64,000 nucleotides of DNA from an uncultured Ruminococcus sp. (GTDB lineage Bacteria; Bacillota; Clostridia; Oscillospirales; Ruminococcaceae), in the NCBI GenBank assembly GCA_902800795.1, contig CADCFQ010000009.1, forward strand, positions 62,001 to 126,000. Reading direction: 5' to 3'. Position 1 is the stretch's first letter; every line of letters starts with the position of its first letter. The notes under the pieces were generated by a model. That model was not told where the DNA came from. It ran no database searches and was given only the letters and a program-made list of their open reading frames with translations. Shown in pieces: positions 8,889-16,034 of this stretch. The position numbers were made by a program, and so were the translations under genes.

Positions 8889-9086
8889 TCAATCCTTCTT
8901 ATCGCTGTCCATATGATCTCTCAGCACCGCTGCATCAGGAACACCGGCTGCCGATACCAGTTCAAGGTCATCAAGATCGATAGAACCGCCGTAATATCTG
9001 TCCTGAACATCATCTATAACGGACTGGAGCTTTTTGTTCTGAAAGAAGTTCTGGCTCTCAAAAAGGTTTTTCAGTTTGTTCTCCAT
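8889..9086 (-). CDS. Small protein of unknown function, paralogue of 9110-9292
   Basis: This 65-residue protein is not recognised. It shares with its neighbour the pattern ME-x-KL-x2-LFE-x-Q-x-F-x2-N-x-KL-x-S-x-I-x2-V-x2-RY and the later DLE-[IL]-V-[ST]-AAG. That last motif resembles the end of a double-glycine-type leader, but the residues after AAG (VPDAAVLRDHMDSDKKD) contain no Cys and few Ser/Thr. It starts after an AAGGAGATG ribosome site and ends eight bases before the ECF sigma start codon, so co-translation is likely. It could regulate the sigma factor or be exported; neither is shown. Confidence 0.75.
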   Translation of the reverse strand: MENKLKNLFESQNFFQNKKLQSVIDDVQDRYYGGSIDLDDLELVSAAGVPDAAVLRDHMDSDKKD

Positions 9087-9109
9087 TTTAGTTCATCTCC
9101 TTATCTTTT

Positions 9110-9292
9110 TCAGCTGAATATCCTGTCAGGCTCGTGCTTTATGATCTCTCCTGCCGCCGTCACGATCTCAAGGTCGTGATAACAGATATCCCTTACCTTG
9201 TATCTTTGCTCGACTTCCTCGATCAGTGAAGCCAGCTTTGCGTTCTTTGCAAAGCGCTGACATTCAAACAATCTTATAAGCTTAGCTTCCAT
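9110..9292 (-). CDS. Small protein of unknown function, first of a paralogous pair
   Basis: A 60-residue protein, paralogous to the next gene (8889-9086), with the shared N-terminal helix (LFE-x-Q-x-F) and the DLEIVTAAG motif near residue 47. The start at 9292 is chosen because AAGGAGA lies 7 bases upstream; an earlier in-frame ATG at 9331 has no such site. The duplication in front of an ECF sigma gene suggests a dedicated role with that sigma factor (inference). No membrane helix or catalytic motif is seen. Confidence 0.75.
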   Translation of the reverse strand: MEAKLIRLFECQRFAKNAKLASLIEEVEQRYKVRDICYHDLEIVTAAGEIIKHEPDRIFS

Positions 9293-9363
9293 TGTTTCTC
9301 CTTTTTTGCGGTGTCTCTCTTTCTTTTTCAAGATCAGCGAAGAACCGGATCTGTCACCCCGCC

Positions 9364-9396
9364 GTTTTGCTCTCTGATTATATATACGAACAAAAC
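9364..9396 (-). promoter_or_regulatory. Possible promoter with flanking inverted repeat
   Basis: On the minus strand TATATATAAT (TATAAT at 9382-9377) lies in an AT-rich patch flanked by GTTTTG/CAAAAC arms (9364-9369 and 9391-9396). No good -35 box is seen, as could be the case for an alternative sigma factor or activator-dependent promoter. It would serve the small-protein/sigma genes separately from the partner-switch operon. Confidence 0.35.
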
Positions 9397-9430
9397 CGCC
9401 GAAATGGCAATGGACACCCGAAAAAAACAG

Positions 9431-10027
9431 TCAGAAGGTTTTCTTTATAACAATATCTATCTTTCTTCCGAGAACGCCGACCACGACGTCATCCGCAAGA
9501 TTTGCGATGATCGATTTCTCCAGCTCGTCCCAGGCCTCTTCCTCGTGAACGTCCTCTGTGTTCTGGTCGAGGTTGTTCTTATAGCTCATAAGTGACCAGG
9601 ACATCGAACCGCTGTGGTCGGTCATACCCATGGTGTAGAAGGTATAGGGGTCTTCCTTAGCGAGCCTTGCTCTGTCGTTGAGCATACAGTCAACAGCTAT
9701 GCAGATCTTGTTTATGATGCCCTTTGCGGCAGCGTTTTTTCCTGTGGAAGAAACGGAGAGCACCTTGTCCATATCATAATCGAAGTGGTCCTTTGCGTTG
9801 ACGCTCAGGTGCAGCTCATAGTCTGTGCCCTCGTTCTCTATCCAGAACTTGCCGTCGCCGTAGGTAAGCAGCTGCGGCAGCATACAGATAAGCTCCTCGG
9901 TCAGAAGCCTCAGCCTCAGAGCCGCCTTGGGTGCCAGCGAATTATAGACAGCCACCTTTTCTGCCTCGGCAGGGATACGGTCATAGTCCTTTTCAAACTG
10001 TTCCAGTGTATAGGTGTTTGATCTCAT
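9431..10027 (-). CDS. HATPase-like protein of the partner-switching operon
   Basis: The 198-residue protein has an RLRLLTEELICML helix near residue 38 that resembles the N-box helix of GHKL ATPases, followed by a beta pair (FWIENEGTDYELHLSV) and an SSTGKNAAAKG segment. It is a diverged member of the anti-sigma-type HATPase-like proteins that often sit beside SpoIIE phosphatases in Firmicutes (family knowledge); the glycine boxes G1 and G2 are not clear, so ATP binding is uncertain. It starts 17 bases after the SpoIIE-type gene stops, so it belongs to that operon. A role as a partner of the phosphatase or STAS protein is inference. Confidence 0.65.
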   Translation of the reverse strand: MRSNTYTLEQFEKDYDRIPAEAEKVAVYNSLAPKAALRLRLLTEELICMLPQLLTYGDGKFWIENEGTDYELHLSVNAKDHFDYDMDKVLSVSSTGKNAAAKGIINKICIAVDCMLNDRARLAKEDPYTFYTMGMTDHSGSMSWSLMSYKNNLDQNTEDVHEEEAWDELEKSIIANLADDVVVGVLGRKIDIVIKKTF

Positions 10028-10044
10028 TTCATTACCTCCGTGTT

Positions 10045-12186
10045 CTATTTGAGCTCGATAGCGAGCATCGTAAGATCGTCGAACTGCGGTGCATCTCCGA
10101 CAAACTCATCTACAGCTGCTCTTATGTCGGTAAGCATCTTTGTGGGCGAAGCCTCGGGGTCACGGTTGAGCACCTCGAGCATACGCTCGGCAGAGAACAG
10201 CTCGTTGTCGGCGTTGGTGGCCTCGGGAACACCGTCGGTGTAGAGGAAGAGCTTTCCGCCCTTGCCCAGCTCGAAGGTATACTCCTTATATCTCATACCC
10301 TCCATACCGCCGATAACAAAACCGTGCTTATCCTTATAGAGCTCGAAGCTGCCGTCGGGCTGCTTGATGATAGGATACTCGTGTCCCGCATTGGCAGCAG
10401 TTATCTTGCCTGTGGATATCTCAAGGATACCCAGCCATACGGTAACGAACATTTCCTCCTCATTGTTCTTGCAGATCATCTCATTTGTCTTTTCAAGAAC
10501 GACCTTAGGAGAGTCGCCCATCATCGCAAAGTTGTTTATAAGGATCTTGGACATCATCATAAACAGTGCCGCAGGAACGCCCTTGCCGGAAACGTCCGCC
10601 ATAACGATTGCCAGGTGGTCGTCATCCACCAGGAAAAAGTCGTAGAAGTCTCCGCCTACCTCCTTGGCCGGCGACATAGCAGCAAAGATGTCGAAAGCCT
10701 TCATATCCGGGAAGGGAGGGAAGATGGAGGGCAGCATATCCGCCTGGATGTTTCTTGCAAGCTCCAGCTCGGCGCCTATCCTTTCCTTTTCCTTGGTTAT
10801 CGTGGTTATATCATCGATATATTTAAGTGTCTTTTCCGAAAGCGCCGCAAACGACTCGGCAAGCACCTCTATCTCGTCCTTGGTGCGGTAAGCGTCATCC
10901 ATTTTGAAGGCAAGGTCATCATCCTTGATCTCCATGATGCGCTTTGTCATCTTCTCCACAGGCTTTACTATCCTGCCTGCGAGTATCAGCGCACTTATAG
11001 AAGCGAACACTATCAGCGTCAGTGTCAGCACCAGCGTCAGCTTCTCGGAGTTTTTGGCTCCGTCCTGGAAATCCTTTGAAGCGTCATCATTTATTTTCTG
11101 ATAAGACGAGATCATATTGTTTGTCGGCTGATCGGTAAGATTCTTGTCAACTGCCGACACAACGGTCCAGCCCGTCTCCGTCATAGGCGAGCCGACCATA
11201 TAGTAGTCTGTGCCGTCAACGTTTATCACCTGAGCGTTCGTTGTCTGTACAAAGGCAGAGTCGATAAAGTCGCCCAGCTCCTTGTTTTCGGAGTAGCGAA
11301 GATCGGAGGAATCGACCTCCAGCTTTGCGGCAAGAGTCCCCTCTTTTCTGGGAGAGAAGATTATCTGGCCGTTTTCGTTGACTATAAATATAAAGCTTGT
11401 GTCTGTGCTCTTGCTTGCTATGTAGGTCTCGATATCGTCAAGGAACACATCGGCGCCCACAACAGCCACAAGCTCGCCGTCAACATAAACGGGAGCTGCA
11501 CAGGTTATGCTCTTTATATCCGTATATGCGTCCAGCACTATGCCCGTAAAGCATATATCTCCCGTGCTCACAGCCTGGGTATACCAGTCTCTTGAGGTGG
11601 GGTCAAAGCTCTCTGCGCCCTCATAAGAGCCGGAACGGTCGTTTGCAAAAATAATAGTTCCGTCCGGAGTAGCTATAAAGCAGGCGCTTATCCTGTCGGA
11701 GCTGGTATATACCGAGAGGAGCACGTCCTTCATATTCCCTGCAAGCCCCAGCGCATAGCTGGAGTCAGGGTCCACGCCGGCAGCCACCAGCTTTGAGACC
11801 GTGGGGGTGCCGTCAAGAGAAGGGTCGGGGTCGGGGATATCGACTCTGCCGTACATCCCACTGTTGCCAAAAACATTCTCTGCCATGGAGCGCAGTGTCT
11901 TTATGTTCGAGCGCACTTCAGAAAAAACGTCGTTGGCGATATATGCCTGCATAGCAGTCGTGCTCACCAGCGAATGGTTGATGACCTCATCCATAGTCTC
12001 ATGGGATATACTCTCCATAGACCTCTGCTGCTTGCTCTCGGCGTTCTTGACGACCTTAGTCAGATTTCTGCTCTGATAAATTGAAACGCAGGCAAAGATC
12101 GCAATGACTGCCAATATGCTTATCAGCACAAGGTTCAATATCTTTTGCTGGAGCCCGCCCAGTGTTATGCCGTGTTTTTTTATCAA
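10045..12186 (-). CDS. Sensor SpoIIE/RsbU-type PP2C phosphatase (dCache-HAMP-PP2C)
   Basis: The 713-residue protein starts with a membrane helix (about residues 16-38), then an extracytoplasmic dCache sensor (about 45-370, with SRDWYTQAVSTGDICFTG and VGADVFLDDIE), a second helix (about 385-407), a HAMP linker starting at RIVKPVEKM, a short coiled coil, and a C-terminal SpoIIE-type phosphatase domain with VGGDFYDFFLVDD and ADVSGKG metal-binding motifs and LYTDGVPEA. Such proteins dephosphorylate a STAS-domain anti-anti-sigma factor on receipt of an external signal. The gene is 12 bases downstream of the RsbW-like kinase gene and in the same operon as a STAS gene, a full partner-switching set. 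The ligand sensed is unknown; dCache domains often bind small organic molecules. Confidence 0.92.
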   Translation of the reverse strand: MIKKHGITLGGLQQKILNLVLISILAVIAIFACVSIYQSRNLTKVVKNAESKQQRSMESISHETMDEVINHSLVSTTAMQAYIANDVFSEVRSNIKTLRSMAENVFGNSGMYGRVDIPDPDPSLDGTPTVSKLVAAGVDPDSSYALGLAGNMKDVLLSVYTSSDRISACFIATPDGTIIFANDRSGSYEGAESFDPTSRDWYTQAVSTGDICFTGIVLDAYTDIKSITCAAPVYVDGELVAVVGADVFLDDIETYIASKSTDTSFIFIVNENGQIIFSPRKEGTLAAKLEVDSSDLRYSENKELGDFIDSAFVQTTNAQVINVDGTDYYMVGSPMTETGWTVVSAVDKNLTDQPTNNMISSYQKINDDASKDFQDGAKNSEKLTLVLTLTLIVFASISALILAGRIVKPVEKMTKRIMEIKDDDLAFKMDDAYRTKDEIEVLAESFAALSEKTLKYIDDITTITKEKERIGAELELARNIQADMLPSIFPPFPDMKAFDIFAAMSPAKEVGGDFYDFFLVDDDHLAIVMADVSGKGVPAALFMMMSKILINNFAMMGDSPKVVLEKTNEMICKNNEEEMFVTVWLGILEISTGKITAANAGHEYPIIKQPDGSFELYKDKHGFVIGGMEGMRYKEYTFELGKGGKLFLYTDGVPEATNADNELFSAERMLEVLNRDPEASPTKMLTDIRAAVDEFVGDAPQFDDLTMLAIELK

Positions 12187-12197
12187 CTGGACTCACC

Positions 12198-12602
12198 TCA
12201 TGCCATTTTCTTCTTTATAGTAACGATATTCTTGTTATCCTTATATTCGTAATCCAATACATCCATGCTCTTCTTGACCATGAAGATGCCAAGGCCGCCG
12301 ACCTCTCTTTCGGAAGCCGGAAGACTGGTGTCGGGATCCTCTCTCTTGGTGGGGTCAAAAGCGGTCCCGCTGTCGATGAAAGAGACAGATACGGTCCCGT
12401 CTTCACAGGAGAACCCAACGGTAATATCTCCCGTACCGTCGCCGTAGGCATAGCTGGCAACGTTGACAAAAAGCTCCTCTACAGCCACGCAGATCTGCAT
12501 GGATATCTTCATAGGGCAGCCTGCTTCGTCGAGCTGCTCCTCGATAAAGGCGTTCACCTTGTCAAGATTGTCCAGCGTTGCTTCCAAAGTAATCTCTTTC
12601 AT
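12198..12602 (-). CDS. RsbW-like anti-sigma serine kinase
   Basis: The 134-residue protein has a GHKL ATPase fold: N-box ICVAVEELFVNVASYAY near residue 38, G1 box FIDSGTAFDP near 80 and G2 box GGLGIFMVKKSMD near 110. RsbW/SpoIIAB-type kinases phosphorylate a STAS protein and, when free, sequester a sigma factor or another partner. The start at 12602 is supported by a GGGAGTGAG ribosome site; upstream in-frame codons overlap the oxidoreductase gene. It sits between the oxidoreductase and the SpoIIE-type phosphatase. Its client is unknown: no sigma-B/F-type gene is adjacent, only an ECF sigma 3 kb downstream. Confidence 0.9.
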   Translation of the reverse strand: MKEITLEATLDNLDKVNAFIEEQLDEAGCPMKISMQICVAVEELFVNVASYAYGDGTGDITVGFSCEDGTVSVSFIDSGTAFDPTKREDPDTSLPASEREVGGLGIFMVKKSMDVLDYEYKDNKNIVTIKKKMA

Positions 12603-12630
12603 AGATCTCACTCCCTTTTCTTTTCCCGCT

Positions 12631-13206
12631 TCAGCCCTGTTCATCGAACCAGCGGTCTATCCTGTCCAGCGCCTCACTCATTATCGCTTCGGGGTCCTGC
12701 CCCACGATATCGAGCATCTCGGCCTTGAACATCACGCAGTCGTTTATCCAATAGAAATTTTTGCAAAGCGCCCTGACATATCCGAAGCCGTATTCCTCGG
12801 ATATTATCCTGCCGCCGGCTGTAGTGACATAGAACATCTTTTTTGCTTTGCAAAGCCCAACGGGCCTGCCCTCTTCGTTATAGGCGAAGGTCACGCCGAT
12901 AACATTTATCTGTTCAAGATACTGTTTGAGCGCCGCAGGGAAGGAAAGGTCCCAGTAGGGCGCACAAAAGACGACAGCGTCTGCTTCGGCAAACTGCCTT
13001 GCAGGCGCAGCCAGGGCATCCTCATGATCGGATGCCGCAATAACAGAGTCTCTTTTTTTCAAAAACTCTTCATCCGTGACGGGAAGCCCCATAAAAGCAG
13101 GCTTTATCTCGGTCACGCTGCCGCCAAGCCGTCCGAGGACTCTTTCACACAGCCTTGCGGTGCGTGAAGAGCTTCTTACAGCACAGTTGACATAAAGGAT
13201 ATTCAT
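12631..13206 (-). CDS. NAD(P)H-dependent flavodoxin-fold oxidoreductase (azoreductase-like)
   Basis: The 191-residue protein has a flavodoxin-like fold: beta strand MNILYVNCAVR, an SSSRTARLCER helix, then AVVFCAPYWDLSFPAALKQYL which matches the FMN-binding YWxxSxPAxLKxYxD pattern of NADH:FMN azoreductases/NAD(P)H dehydrogenases, and FYVTTAGG. It starts eight bases after the STAS gene ends and lies within the partner-switching operon, an unusual companion. It may reduce quinones or azo compounds; a redox role in the signalling pathway would be speculation. Confidence 0.85.
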   Translation of the reverse strand: MNILYVNCAVRSSSRTARLCERVLGRLGGSVTEIKPAFMGLPVTDEEFLKKRDSVIAASDHEDALAAPARQFAEADAVVFCAPYWDLSFPAALKQYLEQINVIGVTFAYNEEGRPVGLCKAKKMFYVTTAGGRIISEEYGFGYVRALCKNFYWINDCVMFKAEMLDIVGQDPEAIMSEALDRIDRWFDEQG

Positions 13207-13214
13207 GACTTATG

Positions 13215-13511
13215 TTATTCTATCGTGAGGATGTCGGAGAAGCCTGTTACCTCAAAGATCTCCATAATGTCCTCGTTGACATTGATGACCTTCATGGAGC
13301 CCTGTCTGTTCATTATCTTCTGGGTGGAAAGAAGAACTCTGAGTCCTGCGGAAGAGATGTACTCGACGTTCTTGAAATCCAGGACAACATCGGTCTTTCC
13401 TTCGAGAGAGCCCTTGATCTCTGCCTCGAGAGCAGGTGCAGTTGTGGTGTCAACTCTTCCCTCTATCTCCACTGTGAGCTGTTCGCCGTTTTCGATCTTG
13501 TTTACGTTCAT
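13215..13511 (-). CDS. STAS-domain anti-sigma factor antagonist
   Basis: A 98-residue single STAS domain: strands near the N-terminus (LTVEIEGRVDTTTA), then VVLDFKNVEYISSAGLRVLLS containing the Ser-Ser-Ala-Gly-Leu phospho-acceptor loop typical of SpoIIAA/RsbV. Phosphorylation by the RsbW-like kinase and dephosphorylation by the SpoIIE-type enzyme downstream would set its binding state. It is the first gene of the minus-strand operon, with AAAGGACGG as ribosome site. Confidence 0.94.
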   Translation of the reverse strand: MNVNKIENGEQLTVEIEGRVDTTTAPALEAEIKGSLEGKTDVVLDFKNVEYISSAGLRVLLSTQKIMNRQGSMKVINVNEDIMEIFEVTGFSDILTIE

Positions 13512-13548
13512 AATGACCGTCCTTTCATATTTGAATTATAAATTTCTC

Positions 13549-13595
13549 ATTATAGTGTATCTTTGCAGAAACAGCGGTTTTGCGCCGTTTCTGCA
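13549..13595 (-). promoter_or_regulatory. Putative operon promoter with overlapping inverted repeat
   Basis: On the minus strand a TATAAT (13554-13549) precedes the STAS gene. An inverted repeat, TGCAGAAAC-A-GCG at 13564-13576 with CGC-C-GTTTCTGCA at 13583-13595 (12 of 13 pairs), covers the place where the -35 box would be. No consensus -35 is seen, so this may be an operator or activator site. Confidence 0.45.
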
Positions 13596-13984
13596 GGAGC
13601 ATATAATTACACATACATATCATACCATATTTTAAAGATTTTTTCTATACCCATTTTAGATTTTTTTGCCTGTAAAACAGCTCGATCCCGAGCAGAAAAA
13701 GCCCGGTTTTTGTGCAGGTTGTACAAGGTCCTCACGGAAAACCGGCTGTAAAAAGGCTTTTTTACGGCGAAGCGAGAGGCCTTTTTTGTGAAAAACGCTG
13801 ATTTTTACACTCGGGCAAAAATCGCCCCTCACATGGTGGAAAAATATGGCATAAGAACAAAGTTAAGACTGTCGAAATGTGCTGTTTTCAAATCGGTAAC
13901 AAAACTATAATATAATTACTATATATTGTATGTTCACACGGCAGGGGACCGTGATAAAAAATACCAGGAGAAAGGACGAGAAAT
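13596..13984. other. Gene-free stretch upstream of the transglutaminase-like gene
   Basis: This AT-rich stretch holds no convincing gene. A TATAAT occurs at 13906-13911 and another overlaps at 13911-13916, about 75 bases before the start at 13985, without a good -35 box. A T-rich hairpin-like segment (GGC...GGCCTTTTTT) lies at 13757-13788. A CCAGGAGAAAGGA ribosome site precedes 13985. Confidence 0.5.
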
Positions 13985-15598
13985 ATGAAGAATAATGCAG
14001 CAAAGCTGGCTGCCATTATCATGGCACTCGGCAGTATGGCTGCTTTCGGCGCAACAAGTTCATTTGCCGAGCAGGCAGAACAGGCTCCGGCAGTGATCGC
14101 AGAAAGCGAGACCCTTGAGACAAGCTCCTTTGAGAACGGCGATCTGGTCAGCGAGACCAAAGCTATAAGCGAATGTAACATTGAAGCAGATTCCAGCGCC
14201 TGTGTTTATAACGGTCAGAAGCAGTATGCCAAGGTAACGATAAAGGACGGTGACAAGACCCTTGTCGCAGGGACCGACTATTCGATCGCCTATGCAAACT
14301 GTGTGGGCCCCGGAACAGCAACCGTTATGATAAGCGGCAAAGGCAGCTATACGGGCTATTACAGCGTCAGATACACTATCGCCAAGGCGGATCTCTCGAC
14401 CTGCAAGGTAACAGGGCTCGATGAGTCCTACAACTACACAGGCTCGGCTATCGTTCCCGAGGTAACGCTTACCAATAGCATGGGCGAAAAGCTGGTCAAG
14501 GGCACAGACTATCTGGTGAGCCTCAGAAACAACAGATCTGAGGGAACAGCGACTATAACCTTTACCGGAAAGGGCAAGTATACCGGCTCTCTCAGCCGTA
14601 TGTTCGAGATAAAGATGGTCGCTCCTGCCAACGTGACAGGCATGACCGCCACCTCTGTCGGCACCAATTCGGTGAAGCTCCAGTGGAACAAGGTCAGCGG
14701 CGCCCAGGGATATGTGGTATATCTCTATGACAAGGCAGCCAAGAAGTGGAAGAGATATAAGAAGACCGAAACGGCGGCGAACACAATCACTGTTACGGGT
14801 CTTAACGCAGGCGAGGCTTATGCCTTCACCGCAAGGGCTTATACGATGTCGGGAACAAAGGAGATACTCTCTCCCTCGTTTACGAACTATAAGGTAGCTA
14901 CCGCTCCCGCAAAGGTGAATTTCACGATCACCGCAAGGCAGAAGGGCAAGGCGGTCCTCAACTGGACCAAGGTCGCAGGTGCGACAAGCTATGCGATATA
15001 CTATAAGCCAAACGGTGGCAGCTGGTCGAAGATAGCAACGGTCAACAACTCTACCACAAGCTATACATATACCAAGGTCAGAAGCGGCGACACAGGCTAT
15101 CTGACCGTAAGGGCGTTCAAGAACTTTGAGGGCGTTATAAGAGGCGGAACTTCGGTCTATACCAAGGCTATCTATAAGTATCCTCTGGCCGCAAAGAAGC
15201 TTGATTCTGTGGGCTGGGACCTTTACAGCGCATACTGCGCAGCTTCGGTACCGTGGAGAAATCCTAACAAGGAGATCCCGAAATCGGGAGATGTTACTAT
15301 GGAGTGGTATGCAAACTACGGCTTTACAAAGGGCTACGGGCACTGCTTCAATATGGCGGCTATGTTTGCCGAGATGGCAAAGACCCTGGGCTATGACTGT
15401 ACTCAGGTATGGGGATATGTTCCTCTGAGTGCGGGAGGCATCGGTCTGCATTCCTGGTGTGAGGTAAAGCTCAACGGAAATGTGTATGTCTGCGATCCGG
15501 ATATGAGAACTGAAATCAATTATGACTGCTATCTGAGAGAATATTATCACGGAACATGGAACATTCAGAAAAAAGGAAACGTAAAGACCAACGGATGA
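13985..15598 (+). CDS. Secreted protein with Ig-like, FnIII and transglutaminase-like domains
   Basis: The 537-residue protein begins with a signal peptide (residues 1-29, cleaved after SSFA). Two Ig-like repeats follow (each ending in a GKGxYTG segment, residues about 70-220), then two fibronectin type III domains (about 218-310 and 312-405) and a C-terminal transglutaminase-like domain. The catalytic triad is readable: Cys in GHCFNMAA, His in LHSWCEV and Asp in VCDPDM. Such domains can be cysteine proteases or cross-linkers acting outside the cell. The lipoprotein gene starts 16 bases after its stop, so they likely share an mRNA. Confidence 0.88.
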   Translation: MKNNAAKLAAIIMALGSMAAFGATSSFAEQAEQAPAVIAESETLETSSFENGDLVSETKAISECNIEADSSACVYNGQKQYAKVTIKDGDKTLVAGTDYSIAYANCVGPGTATVMISGKGSYTGYYSVRYTIAKADLSTCKVTGLDESYNYTGSAIVPEVTLTNSMGEKLVKGTDYLVSLRNNRSEGTATITFTGKGKYTGSLSRMFEIKMVAPANVTGMTATSVGTNSVKLQWNKVSGAQGYVVYLYDKAAKKWKRYKKTETAANTITVTGLNAGEAYAFTARAYTMSGTKEILSPSFTNYKVATAPAKVNFTITARQKGKAVLNWTKVAGATSYAIYYKPNGGSWSKIATVNNSTTSYTYTKVRSGDTGYLTVRAFKNFEGVIRGGTSVYTKAIYKYPLAAKKLDSVGWDLYSAYCAASVPWRNPNKEIPKSGDVTMEWYANYGFTKGYGHCFNMAAMFAEMAKTLGYDCTQVWGYVPLSAGGIGLHSWCEVKLNGNVYVCDPDMRTEINYDCYLREYYHGTWNIQKKGNVKTNG

Positions 15599-15614
15599 TC
15601 TTGGAGGATTATAA

Positions 15615-16034
15615 ATGAAAAAAACACTTGCGATACTTATTTTTGCGGCCCTTATGCTTGCCGGCTGCGGCACTGATACAGCATCCAGCAGCAAGAAGGA
15701 CACAGCTTCTTCAAAGGCGGCGTCTTCGTCAGCTGCCGAGACTTCTTCCTCGGTCGCTGAAACAAGCTCGGCTGCCGAGACCACGACGACTACAACGACA
15801 GCCAAGGATGAGACCACCACTGCCACAGCTGAAGAGACCACAACAGAGGCTCAGGCCGAGCCTGTTCAGGAGGAGCCTGTATACTATGAAGAGCCTGTTC
15901 AGCAGGAACCTGTTTACTACGAGGAGCCTGTATATGAGGAGCCCGTACAGCAGGAGCCCGAGCCAGTCCAGCAGGAACCCGTCCAGCAGGACGACGGCGG
16001 CTGTATCGGCGATGATGCGGAGATACTGTGGTGA
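15615..16034 (+). CDS. Low-complexity lipoprotein with Pro/Glu/Gln repeats
   Basis: The 139-residue protein starts with a lipoprotein signal (LMLAGCG lipobox, Cys at residue 18). The rest is a Ser/Thr/Ala-rich linker and EEPVYYEEPVQQEP-type repeats, ending in GGCIGDDAEILW. A C-terminal motif with Cys, two Asp and an aromatic end recurs in other Clostridia lipoproteins as far as I recall, but has no known function. The protein has no recognisable globular domain; it may be a wall spacer or display the C-terminal peptide. Its stop overlaps the start of the acyltransferase gene, indicating coupling. Confidence 0.85.
   Translation: MKKTLAILIFAALMLAGCGTDTASSSKKDTASSKAASSSAAETSSSVAETSSAAETTTTTTTAKDETTTATAEETTTEAQAEPVQEEPVYYEEPVQQEPVYYEEPVYEEPVQQEPEPVQQEPVQQDDGGCIGDDAEILW

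Noticed and set aside
8889..9292. RiPP (lantibiotic) precursor genes
   Set aside because: No Cys, few Ser/Thr after the AAG motif, and no modifying enzyme or C39 transporter gene next to them; the neighbour is a sigma factor.
13563..13751. A 62-codon frame in the gap between the STAS and transglutaminase-like genes
   Set aside because: It runs through the inverted repeat at 13564-13595, has no ribosome site and no recognisable protein.
14060..15841. A 593-residue minus-strand frame spanning the transglutaminase-like gene and the lipoprotein
   Set aside because: It covers two well-supported genes on the other strand; the residue composition is low-complexity and shows no domain.
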